Part shown: in pieces, positions 46,761-59,500 of the stretch
Layout: each line of letters starts with the position of its first letter
How positions within the stretch are numbered: the first letter of the stretch is position 1
DNA from: Rhynchopus sp. YZ270_cl-10
Taxonomy: Eukaryota; Euglenozoa; Diplonemea; Diplonemida; Diplonemidae
NCBI GenBank assembly: GCA_964035575.1
Contig: OZ037908.1
Location: 248,001-312,000, forward strand
Direction: 5' to 3'
Length of the DNA stretch: 64,000 bases
Program-made: the position numbers and the translations under genes
Notes under the pieces: model-generated
Database searches by the model: none
Told to the model about the DNA's origin: nothing
What the model saw: only the letters and a program-made list of their open reading frames with translations

Positions 46761-49700
46761 TTTTCTTTAAATTTTTCTTTAAAAAGGGAAGGGGATAAAA
46801 GATAGGGGAAAAGAGGGAAAAGGGAAAGGGGGAAAGGGGCAAACGGTGGAAGGAAACGAAAACAATCTGAACGCATCGATCCAAACGGCATGGTTCAGTG
46901 CCATCGAACGTAACGTAACGCACCGATCTGAACGCATCGAACGTAACGTAACGCATCGAACGTAACGGAACCGCTGTGTACGCAACGATGCGAACGTTCC
47001 CGACCAAACACAACCAACGCAACAAAAAAACTCTACACGTTGTGCTCTGTACGTAACGATGTCTACACAGCAAACACAACGCATGCAACATAACGCAACC
47101 GATGTGCACGTAGCTATGTGTACGCAACGAGTGGTTACAAACCGCCACGCATGGTTCTCACACCGCTCTGGCACGTTTCACAAGCCGCAAACCCGGTTAC
47201 CTGCCTGAAAAACCGTGTTTTTGGCCAAAACGCCTGTTTTGCCTGTAGAATCCTTAAGAACCCTTAAGGAACGCACGGTTTCTAAGGCATTTTACACGTA
47301 AACTCGCGACACGAAAATAGGAATTAAAAACTAATCTCTCAGCGATCTGATTTAGTAATAACTCGATTTTTGGCCCTATCTTTCCAATGCCGAAAAAATC
47401 TTACACTTTGGCGCCTCTGCGAGAAATGTCATTTTTTGGGGTACCCCGTCTGGGGGTGGGGGGGTTGGGGATAGGGACAGGGGTACGCAGCAAAAGCAAC
47501 CTTAAAAACCTTAACACAGAGTGTTAAGGAAATTTTTTTCATAATTTGCCCAATCTGAGGTTTTCATTGGATTCTTCGGGCCATTTTATGAGGTACCACG
47601 GCAAATTTTGGGCGAAAAAAAAAATTTTTTTTTGGTCAAAAATCGCCTTGTATAACCACTGTATTGGTGTAGGCTTGTACACAGAAGTGTGTTTTGTGTA
47701 ACCACACATGGTCAAAACACCCGATTTTTGCGTTTTTTCGCATTTTTTGGTGCCCAAAAACCCAGGTCAGGGGTCGAAATTTTGTCGAAAAAAAAAATTT
47801 TTTTTTTGAGATTTTTCGATTTTTTGCTAAGGTGCTGGCCCATACAAACTGTACAGGGTGGGTATTTTATGCACAAAATGGCCGGGAAATAAATATGTGA
47901 TGCTCAAAACATCAAAATTTTTCGTTTTTTTGCATTTTTGGGCCAATCTGAGCCCAAAAAAAAATTTTTTTTCAGCTGAAATTTGTCTTTGCCAAAAAAA
48001 AAAAATTTGGTCACTTTATCTCCCTCCTGCTCACTTTATCTCCCTGCTGCTCACTTTATCTCCCTCCTGCTCACTTTATCTCCCTCCTGCTCACTTTATC
48101 TCCCTCCTGCTCACTTTATCTCCCTGGGGAGATAAAGTGAGCAGGAGGGAGATAAAGTGGGTAAATTTTACACCCTATAGGGAATAATTTTTGCGTAAGG
48201 GAGGGTATAAAGTGTACCCTGAGGGATACAAAAGTGTGTTTTATGTAACCACAGATGGTCAAAACACCCGATTTTTGCGTTTTTTTGCACTTTTCGGTGC
48301 CCAAAAACCCAGGTAAGGGGTCGAAATTTTCCCGAAAAAAAAAATTTTTTTTTTGAGATTTTTCGATTTTTTGCTAAGGTGCTGGCCCATACAAACTGTA
48401 CAGGGTGGGTATTTTATACACAAAATAGCCGTGGAATAAATTCTAGATGCTCAAAACATCAAAATTCTGGCTTTATTTGCATTTTTGGTGCAGACATGTG
48501 CAAAAAAAAATTTTTTTTTTCTGTGGGAAAAATTTTGTGATGTCGAAAAAAAAATTTAGTTTTGCGAATCCTAAACACTTTCTGCTGGCTCGTGTGGTTG
48601 ATGAGCGAGATCTTCTGGCACAAAACGGACTCGATCGTCAAGGATCTTAACCTAGTTAAAACATCAGACTGGTCACAGAACACCACGTTGTGCATGGTTT
48701 TTGGCTTGTTTTTGCCCACAAAAGGGACTACATATGGTTCTAACACACCAGAATCGCGTTTCCCAGCCCACATGGCCAGGTGTGGGCCCGAAAAACCACC
48801 CAAAAAGGCGAAAATCCCGGTTTTTGCTGAAAATCGCCTGTTTTGCCTGTAGAATCCTTAAGGAACGCACGGTTCCTAAGGCATTTTACACGTAAACTCG
48901 CGACACGAAATTAGGAATTAGTAACAAATCTCTCAGCGATCTAATTTAGTAATAACTCGATTTTTGGCCCAATCTTTCCAATGCCGAAAAAATCTTACAC
49001 TTTGGCGTATTTTCGCGAAATGGTCATTTTTGGGGTCACCCCCCCTGGGGGCAAGGCTACCAAAGCGACTAGGGTGTCTTTGGTGTCTTTGGGTGTCGAC
49101 ACCGAAAAGACACCCAAAAAAGTCAAAAAATAGATGTCAATTTTGAGACATTTTTTGTCCCAACTTTTTCCTTAGGGATTTTTCCGGGTACTTAGCGAAA
49201 TTTTCGCCATCGAAAGCTAGCCCCTTCCACGGTCGCTGTGGCCTCGGGACGTTTACCCAGCAAATACGTGTATAATTCCCAAGGCTACCAAAGCGACTAG
49301 GGTGTCTTTGGTGTCTTTGGGTGTCGACACCGAAAAGACACCCAAAAAAGTCAAAAAATAGATGTCAATTTTGAGACATTTTTTGTCCCAACTTTTTCCT
49401 TAGGGATTTTTCCGGGTACTTAGCGAAATTTTCGCCATCGAAAGCTAGCCCCTTCCACGGTCGCTGTGGCCTCGGGACGTTTACCCAGCAAATACGTGTA
49501 TAATTCCCAAGGCTACCAAAGCGACTAGGGTGTCTTTGGTGTCTTTGGGTGTCGACACCGAAAAGACACCCAAAAAAGTCAAAAAATAGATGTCAATTTT
49601 GAGACATTTTTTGTCCCAACTTTTTCCTTAGGGATTTTTCCGGGTACTTAGCGAAATTTTCGCCATCGAAAGCTAGCCCCTTCCACGGTCGCTGTGGCCT

Positions 49701-51554
49701 CGGGACGTTTACCCAGCAAATACGTGTATAATTCCCAAGGCTACCAAAGCGACTAGGGTGTCTTTGGTGTCTTTGGGTGTCGACACCGAAAAGACACCCA
49801 AAAAAGTCAAAAAATAGATGTCAATTTTGAGACATTTTTTGTCCCAACTTTTTCCTTAGGGATTTTTCCGGGTACTTAGCGAAATTTTCGCCATCGAAAG
49901 CTAGCCCCTTCCACGGTCGCTGTGGCCTCGGGACGTTTACCCAGCAAATACGTGTATAATTCCCAAGGCTACCAAAGCGACTAGGGTGTCTTTGGTGTCT
50001 TTGGGTGTCGACACCGAAAAGACACCCAAAAAAGTCAAAAAATAGATGTCAATTTTGAGACATTTTTTGTCCCAACTTTTTCCTTAGGGATTTTTCCGGG
50101 TACTTAGCGAAATTTTCGCCATCGAAAGCTAGCCCCTTCCACGGTCGCTGTGGCCTCGGGACGTTTACCCAGCAAATACGTGTATAATTCCCAAGGCTAC
50201 CAAAGCGACTAGGGTGTCTTTGGTGTCTTTGGGTGTCGACACCGAAAAGACACCCAAAAAAGTCAAAAAATAGATGTCAATTTTGAGACATTTTTTGTCC
50301 CAACTTTTTCCTTAGGGATTTTTCCGGGTACTTAGCGAAATTTTCGCCATCGAAAGCTAGCCCCTTCCACGGTCGCTGTGGCCTCGGGACGTTTACCCAG
50401 CAAATACGTGTATAATTCCCAAGGCTACCAAAGCGACTAGGGTGTCTTTGGTGTCTTTGGGTGTCGACACCGAAAAGACACCCAAAAAAGTCAAAAAATA
50501 GATGTCAATTTTGAGACATTTTTTGTCCCAACTTTTTCCTTAGGGATTTTTCCGGGTACTTAGCGAAATTTTCGCCATCGAAAGCTAGCCCCTTCCACGG
50601 TCGCTGTGGCCTCGGGACGTTTACCCAGCAAATACGTGTATAATTCCCAAGGCTACCAAAGCGACTAGGGTGTCTTTGGTGTCTTTGGGTGTCGACACCG
50701 AAAAGACACCCAAAAAAGTCAAAAAATAGATGTCAATTTTGAGACATTTTTTGTCCCAACTTTTTCCTTAGGGATTTTTCCGGGTACTTAGCGAAATTTT
50801 CGCCATCGAAAGCTAGCCCCTTCCACGGTCGCTGTGGCCTCGGGACGTTTACCCAGCAAATACGTGTATAATTCCCAAGGCTACCAAAGCGACTAGGGTG
50901 TCTTTGGTGTCTTTGGGTGTCGACACCGAAAAGACACCCAAAAAAGTCAAAAAATAGATGTCAATTTTGAGACATTTTTTGTCCCAACTTTTTCCTTAGG
51001 GATTTTTCCGGGTACTTAGCGAAATTTTCGCCATCGAAAGCTAGCCCCTTCCACGGTCGCTGTGGCCTCGGGACGTTTACCCAGCAAATACGTGTATAAT
51101 TCCCAAGGCTACCAAAGCGACTAGGGTGTCTTTGGTGTCTTTGGGTGTCGACACCGAAAAGACACCCAAAAAAGTCAAAAAATAGATGTCAATTTTGAGA
51201 CATTTTTTGTCCCAACTTTTTCCTTAGGGATTTTTCCGGGTACTTAGCGAAATTTTCGCCATCGAAAGCTAGCCCCTTCCACGGTCGCTGTGGCCTCGGG
51301 ACGTTTACCCAGCAAATACGTGTATAATTCCCAAGGCTACCAAAGCGACTAGGGTGTCTTTGGTGTCTTTGGGTGTCGACACCGAAAAGACACCCAAAAA
51401 AGTCAAAAAATAGATGTCAATTTTGAGACATTTTTTGTCCCAACTTTTTCCTTAGGGATTTTTCCGGGTACTTAGCGAAATTTTCGCCATCGAAAGCTAG
51501 CCCCTTCCACGGTCGCTGTGGCCTCGGGACGTTTACCCAGCAAATACGTGTATA
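46491..51554. repeat. Large inverted repeat, right arm (5064 bp)
   Basis: Reverse complement of 23592-28655. Contents in order: 31-bp satellite (to 46760), CG-rich spacer (46791-47228), ~220-bp direct repeat copies (47229-47454 and 48834-49057), palindrome (47509-47529), dispersed modules, 20-bp repeats (48010-48160), Helitron end motif (48549-48576) and the 228-bp satellite. The arm is cut off cleanly at 51554, in the middle of a satellite unit. Confidence 0.95.
49052..51554. repeat. 228-bp satellite, right array (about 11 units)
   Basis: Same unit as 23383-26094 in reverse orientation, one unit fewer, truncated after ACGTGTATA at the Helitron boundary. Confidence 0.97.
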
Positions 51555-51799
51555 TTTAGTTTTGCGAATCCTTAACACTCCCTATTGCTCGTGGTTGATG
51601 TACGCAAACTCTCCACACAAATGAAAACAGACATCACCGACACTATAACCTCCAACACTTGAAACCATTGTACGATGGGTCACTCAACAGCTCCCCTACC
51701 TGGAAAGGTAGGAGCCTGGGCCTTGTGACCCCAGGTGGCGTTTTACCCCATTTTTTTTTTTTTTTTTTTTTGGTGGGCTTCTTTTTTTTTTTTTTTTGG

Positions 51800-51837
<38 letters not shown>

Positions 51838-51869
51838 AACAGTGGTTTTTTTTGATGGGGCCACTGCCT

Positions 51870-51900
<31 letters not shown>

Positions 51901-52171
51901 GTTTTCGCTTTCATGATGTGGTCTTTGCTTCAGGTTATTTCATCTTTTCGGATAGAATTGTTGTAACTTGAGTTGTGTTCTAGTGCAATCCAAACAAAAA
52001 GCAGATGTTCTGAGAAACGTACAGACACCTTGATTAAGTTTCAATAAAAGGGGGTTTGGAATGCACACCCATCTTCCCCAAGGATGGGGGGTTGACACAA
52101 CCAAAGCTTCACGAAAACTACCAAAAAAGAATGAAATAACTCTCTGCTCCAACCGCCTCACAATCACGTTG

Positions 52172-52694
52172 TTTTCAACTTACCTTCCTTCACCCCCCCT
52201 GTAAGGGTAACCGTAGGTGAAGTAAGGTATAGTATTGAAATCGATGTGGGGGGGGGGAAAGGGTCAATTTTACAAAACCAGATTTTGAGGAAATTTTTAG
52301 CTGAAAATGGGCCCCACGTATAAGCAACCGGGCTCATATTTCTCAAAATTTAAGTGGTCAAAAAATTGTCCAATTTTCGAGATTGACCCCACCACTGCAC
52401 GGACGGATCCCAAAAATGCAAATAAGGACCCTTTTTCAACTTACCTTCCTTCACCCCCCCTGTAAGGGTAACCGTAGGTGAAGTAAGGTATAGTATTGAA
52501 ATCGATGTGGGGGGGGGGAAAGGGTCAATTTTACAAAACCAGATTTTGAGGAAATTTTTAGCTGAAAATGGGCCCCACGTATAAGCAACCGGGCTCATAT
52601 TTCTCAAAATTTAAGTGGTCAAAAAATTGTCCAATTTTCGAGATTGACCCCACCACTGCACGGACGGATCCCAAAAATGCAAATAAGGACCCTT
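52172..52694. repeat. 261-bp tandem duplication, copy C
   Basis: Same as 31223-31745. Confidence 0.92.
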
Positions 52695-52831
52695 TTTAAT
52701 TTGTTCTCTTGAAATGTGTAATTTCATGTTTTCGCGAAAAAAATAACAAATGATCCCTACAAGGGTTGAAGGAAGGTGGTTGAAAATAACAATAGCAACA
52801 AGGACAAGTAATTGCTAAGGAAAAACGGGGT

Positions 52832-53080
52832 GTGCTGTGGGAAACTCCGCGCGATTTTCGAAACCACCGTAGCATCCTGGCGATTTGCTGGAGGTGCTGG
52901 TGTGATCAATTTGTTGTAGTCTGTGCATTCTGTGTTCCTTCCGCACTGCTCCAACGACGACGACAATGTGGGGAGCCTGTGGACAAAAACGAGCTGGAAC
53001 ACGCCGAGCCTGCCGAGCCGACGTCCAACAACGCTATCGAGCAGATGGTGCTGGACGAAGAGGACAGCCCCCTTTCTTGA
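52832..53080 (+). pseudogene. Possible captured host-gene fragment, copy C
   Basis: Identical in translation to 31883-32131. Confidence 0.35.
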
Positions 53081-53510
53081 ACGTTTCAGATGCAGGCGTC
53101 CAGTGGGTCTGGCAGAGTACGAAGAGCGTTAGCATACCTGCAGAAGAGCAGAATGCTGGGCGTGTTGTAGATTATTTATACAGGATGGAGTTCCACATCA
53201 CACCCCGTTTTTTTTCCGATAGCAATTACTTGTTTTTTTTTTTTTTTTTTTTTTTTCAATAATAGATGATGAATGAACTGAATCGAACACAGAAAACTTG
53301 AAAGATTATATGCCTCTTGTTGCACACAAATCAATATCAAAGTAAACAGAACATAAATGAACAAAACGTAGAAACCTGAGTAATCTAACTAACTATCATA
53401 ACCAACCCCACCCAACCCCAAAAATCTCCAAATGTAATGCAAATGCAAATGCAAATGCAATACAACCATTCACAAATCAAACCCCAACCCAACTCAACCC
53501 TTCCCCAATC

Positions 53511-56500
53511 TCAATTAAAGTTTTCTGGATACTCACTGAGTCGTCGCAGGCTCTCGATCTCCAATGCCTCGAGCTCTTCCCGACTTCTTGGCGGATTCCA
53601 CGCGTTCCCCTGACCCACGTTTTCTGGCAAACTGCGAGGCACGGCAGACTGCTGCGAAGGAGAAGGAGAAGAAGTCATCGGTGGCTCACGTTGGTTTTGC
53701 ATGAGGAGGGAGTAATGGCAAGTCTGACTTCCTGAATGCCCTTCTTGCAGGATGACGCGGAGATTTGTGGAGTTGGGGTTAAAGACCCGACACACCCAGA
53801 CCCCCCCCTGGACCAAGATGACCGCTTTGTCGCAGGCCACTGCCACTGCCTCGATTTCGTCGTCAACCAGGAAATGGCCTGGGTTGAGGAACTTCGCGTT
53901 GTACGCCCTTGCACCTTCGCCCACGAAGAAAAAATCGTCCCGCTTTTCGTCGTGTGCAGTTCGCTGCAAGGCAATGGCGCCATCGAGCGCAGAGAGCTGA
54001 TCAGGCGCAAATTGCTGCACAGCGTCACGAATGACTGGCGACGCAAAGTACACTTCATTGCACAATTCCGCAGTCACTTCTTGCATGAAGTCTGTGTACG
54101 ACATTTGCTTATGGGCACTGCGCACAGACCTCATTTCCAGGAAGAAGTCTGAATCCTCAGTGCACAGATTCTCCTCCTGGACGAGCTGCAAAACAAAACT
54201 CCCTCGCCGCATCTGGAGTCTGGTCAACTCGGCCTGCTCCTCAACACAGAAGTTATCGCGCTTGTCGGCAAGTTCAGCACTGAGCATCCGTGAGGCACAC
54301 GACACAAACAATGTCCTGTCTTGCTGAAGCCGCGACAACGCATGCCGCCTTGCGTGATGCCTGGTGGTTCTGCGGAGTTCCGTCTCCGCGATACTGCCGG
54401 GTGAGAAGACAATACACCCATCAAGCAAGTGCTGACCCAGTAACGCATGGAGCGCACATGTCCCGTCTCCCACAGTCCTTCGCGGTCTCAACGTGCGCTC
54501 TGTGACCTTGTTCGGAAGGAATCTTCCTTGTTCATCTGTAGGCACTGTGACGCTGTTCTCGTAGCCGGGCATACACAAAAAGTCGAGTCCAGGGGGACCG
54601 TCCTCGTACACGTCACTCAGCGGAATCGCAGGAACCGAGAAGACATTCGTCGCCAGCAGTTGCGACGGATCCAGACGCTCCGCGGGCTGGACAACGGAGT
54701 TATGCACCCACCCGCTGGTGTCATTTATCGCTGTGGCCTGCTGCTGGGGCAGCTCCGCCTTGCTTAGAGCAAGAGCGACAGCCAAGAGGGGATCGTCGGT
54801 GTCGTTGTTGTAGGTGAAAGAAGCCTTCTTCTGCGGTGGTTGCAGAGGACTCCGAGGAGAAGACATCCAAGTATCCGCGACACCCGCAAAAGTCACCTCA
54901 CGCTTGCGCTTCTGCCCTGTCCTCGACTTCGACGCTGGCTTCGACGCTGGCTTCGATGCCGTCTTCGAGGGTGGCTTCGACACTATCTTCGACGCTGGCT
55001 TCGACGCTTTCTTCGCCGCTTTCTTCGACGCTGGCTTCGACCTCACAAAATTGCTGCGCCGCTGTTGCCACGCAGTAGTTCTCCAGTGAGGGGGAACCGG
55101 TCCCTCTCTCGACTTCGGGAAGTTGAAGCCAGCCGTCATCTTCAGACCTCTCAGAAACAGAGCCTTCTTGGTGTCGGTGAAGGTTGGATCTGTCGGAATC
55201 TTGGATGCTTCCGCATGCAGGTCCTGTGCGAATTTCTGGTACTTCTGGTCGGTGTGTTTCGCGTTCTCGTTCAGGCGGATGAGCTCGTCAACGATGATGG
55301 CGGGAGGGCCCATCTCCAACAACTCGCGGAGGGTGAGGCTCTTTCCGTCCACCAGGTAGTCCGGCTTGGTGCCTTCTTTGAACTCACTTGGCAGCCCGTA
55401 GACAAAGTTGTGCGTCAAGTCTGTGGCCATATTCCCACCCAGACGGGACAGAGTGACATAGGCGTATTGCCACGTGATCTGGGTGGACTTGGTCGGTTTT
55501 GGCCTGAGCGGCGTATCCCTTTTCTTGTTGCCGTGAAGCACAGCGGCAGACTGAATGAGCCCGTCTGAGCGTGGGCAGGCAAACAAAGGCGTGAGCGTGT
55601 GTCCCTGAGCGGAGTACGAGGTGCGCAGGTCCCTCGGGTACAGCGGAAACTGCTGACGCACAACCTCGTTACTCTGAAACATCAAATTGCAGGTATGGGG
55701 CTTCACCAGCAGATGCCCCTTTCCGTACCCCACGTCCGGTGCGGCATCTTCACCAAAGTCGATCAGCAACGCGTACGGCAGCGTGTTCACCACCATCACA
55801 GGCGTTTTCACCGACGCCTCTTCCTCCTCATGCGCATGCACAGACCGCCACAGGATCTTCACCAGCACACCCACCGTCTCCTTCACAATGCCAAGCTGCT
55901 GGTAACAATGGCGGAGCAAACGTACTGGCATTCCCTTGTACAGCGCGAGCATACCAGGAAGATGCTTTGTCAAGTTCAAACTGAGAAGTGCCAGCTTTTG
56001 CGCGTCTGCACCACTCAGCCGTCCTGCGTTGCGGTCGTTGCTGTTCATGGATCGCTTGAGGCGATCATGTGGGCGGATCAGGTACACAACACGGCCCGCT
56101 TTCCTCGCCATCTGCACAGTGTGGTCGACCTGCATCTCGTTCGCAGGTGCCCAGGTCTGGAACACCTTTGCGCAACCCACTGGCGGCCTCTTCTTGGCAG
56201 TCTCGTCAAGGTCGACGTAGCGGGTGGTGAACAAGTCGAAGACCCTGTCGGAAAGTGGAACCCCCCTCCGCATACACGACAGCAGCTCACCAAGATCCGT
56301 GCACTTGGACCGCTTAAGCTTCGTCAGGATCACCGTGTCATCCATTAAATACTTGTAGATTTGGATACCCCGCACGATGTCTGTTGCGCCCTTCTTCAGC
56401 TGAGGGTCAAGCAGGGACGGATCCATCTCGTCTGCGTACACAGGCATAGCTCCGACAGGGCCGTGCTGCATGTTGTCCCCCATCACAATCACAATGGGGA

Positions 56501-59500
56501 TTGACCCGAACGAGTCCATCACGCCTTCCCTTGAGCGGTGCTCGCGTGCACTGGAGATGTTCCGCAGCTGGAACTCCCTTCCGTTCAGCCAAGCAAGAAG
56601 TTGTGGGGGAAGCAAGGACATTTCATCCACAACCAAAGCCTGCAGAGAACTCCACAACTGCGTCATGCGGGTGTTGAGCTTCGTCCACGAAATCTTTTCC
56701 GTGTCCCTCGTGGCACCACACAATTTGTGGATGGTCACGCCACCGACGCTCTGTGCACAGCTGTTCGAGTACGCGCACGTCTGCAGTTTCATCTGCGCGT
56801 AGATGAGGAGGGGTTTCATAAACCTAGTGACGATGTAGGATTTACCCGACCCTCCTTCACCTTGGATCACCAACCGCAACTGATCCGCAGGCTTGTAATC
56901 CAGATCCACAACCTTCAGCACTGTCTGCAAAATCAGCAAGCACGCCGAAAATTGCCCAAAGTCACCCTTTTTCCCAAACCCTTCCCAGGAGCAGTCGCCA
57001 TCCGCAAGCGCCGCAGCAACGTCCTTGTCACATACATTCTCCAAAGTTGTAGGAAGAATGTCGAGGTCCACCAGCAACACCGCGGCGTACCGTATCACCT
57101 CCGCCCTTGTGCGCGGAATCCCTGCCGCAAACGAAGCAGGAGCAATGCTCGCGTTGGCCGCCTCCTTTTCCTTGACTCCGATCTTGCTAAGGGCATCACG
57201 CATCTTCTCCATCTCAGCCTCATCGACCGCACACAGTTCGTCTTCTTGCACAAAAGGGGCAATCTCCGTCGCACGAAACTGCTCCTGCGGGAAGTATCTG
57301 GCAGACTCCCCCACCTTCTCCATGACTGCTTCAGTGCTGAGCAAGTTGTCATCGGAGCTGTTCGCGTTGAGGAAAGGGAAGTCGAGCCCTTCTTCAGGAA
57401 ACGTCTCGTCTTCTTTCTGTACAGCACGAGCAGAAAACAGATCGTCGCCGCCTTCAAACTCGTACTTTGCAGCGTCCTTCTGTGCCGGGAGGTTGCTCTG
57501 CGTCTCACGCACAACCTGTCCTGCTGTGAGCACAGTTCTGCTCTGCGATTCGGAGATTGCACGTATGTTTCTCGCCACTTTCCTCGCTATAAACGCAGAG
57601 TAAAGCGTCGGCTGGCGGATGAAGACAGCAAGCGAAGGATACTGTCTCCACTTCTCAAGCAGCTCATCCGCACGCACTGCCTCCCTCTTCACGCTGTAGT
57701 AGAAGTGTTTCCACGTGAGAGAGAAGTTGCGCCCTACATCCATATGCAGCGGGCTCATTGCATCCTGAAGGGGGTTGCAACGATCAGCGTCGGGGTGTTT
57801 GCATCGGATCGGCATGAACAGCACAAGCAAGTACAGAGCCTGTGCTTCAGCGTCCTGCGTCTCAGAGGGGCACCTCTTTCCCTGCACTTGCACAACAGTG
57901 ACGGGAAACCGCACCTTCTGGTGAAACCCAGCCTTCGCTGCAGAGTGGTGGCGGACGAAGGGGAACTCGGTTTCGCCATCCAGGATCTTCCCGCGAGGAG
58001 TCTCCACCCTGCGAACATGAAGCGAGTAGACGTAGAAGCTCATGTCGCGGAGAAGTTCGTGGTCTCCCCTGTGGAGGTAATCCAACCACCCAGAAGAGAG
58101 GTGCACTGCAATAGGAGGAGTAGGAGTGGCAGTTTTGGCATCGGCATCCGAGCCCTGTTCATCTGAGCCCCAGTCTTCGCAGTGTGCATCCTCAGCATCA
58201 CCAACTGCCTTCACGGTGTAGCGCTTCTGCAGCAGCGTGAGCAACTCATCCGCGGGCCCAGTTGCTTCATCAGCCTTGTTCTTTCTCGCTGCATCTTGCG
58301 AGTCCATCGCATGCGACAACAGGGAGGAGATGTAGATGCGCCAGAAAGAGTGCGTGCTGTAGTGTTCGTAGTGGAATATTAGATGAGAGCACATTTCAGG
58401 AGCGGTGATGATGCGCGCACGGTTCAGTTGCTGGGAAATCGTTGTCAGCAGTGTAGCATGCTTCTTGTACTGCGCTTCTTTCGCAGAGATGGCCGTATTC
58501 TTGTGCTTTGCTACGTTTTTGTAGTAGCTTGAGGCAACGAAACGCATCACATCAAACAGAGGCGCTGCGGAAGGTGCTGACTTCGTGATGTAGCCAGTGA
58601 TGTAGTGGCTGATCACGATGGAGTCACTCAGCATCGACCGGAACGACGACTTTGCCACTTGTACTGCCTTGTAGTACGAGTGGTTATCGTTATCATCAAT
58701 AAGACGCTCTTGCAGGTTCTTGAGCGTCGATCTGAGACCGACCGTGATCGTCTGCACATCGACATTACACCGCAAAGCAGTCGACAGGACGGGGTGGAAG
58801 TTGGAGACAAACGGGTGGTCTCTAGCAGAAGCCACACGCCCGTTTTCATCAACTCCAACTTTGTCCCGGAGCGCCTTCCCGTGCACAACGAAGCGACCGA
58901 CCTCACCTCCAGACATGAGCGCCTCCACTGTGTTGTAGAAGCGGTGCCTGCACAAACGCGACAGCAGCGACTTCCGTGTTTTGAAACACGTGTTCTTGCA
59001 AGTGTGCACGTGCGAGAAGATGACAGTGTTCCGAAGGTCTTTGAACAACATGCCGTTCCACACGCTCTGCGGCATGTCACGCGAGGTGTGGTACTGCGGA
59101 TGCTGGGACAGTGCAGCACCTGTCAATGGGAAGTCGAAGTGCGGTCCTGTTTTGCCGAGCGACGTTGCCAGTTGGATGTGGCGGTCGGGCTCCTCCGGCA
59201 CCAACGCAAGCTCACATCCCCCGCGCACAACATTCAACTGTGACCCCGTCCACGTGTCCTCCGTCGTGAGCCGCTTCTGTTGGTCCGTGAGCGGAATCCC
59301 AACGTACTCTTCCTGCTCCAAGAGCCTTGCTGCCTGCGCCAGACCCTCAAACTGCACTGCCTGCACAAATGCCTCAGTCTTGTCGCAGAACTCAAGCAGA
59401 ACGTCGAAGCAGGACCTGGCGTCGTACACACGCACAGGCTTATCCAAGCTGTCAGCGTCAACAGGGGTCCATTGCACTGGTTCGACGCAAGCGCTGAGCG

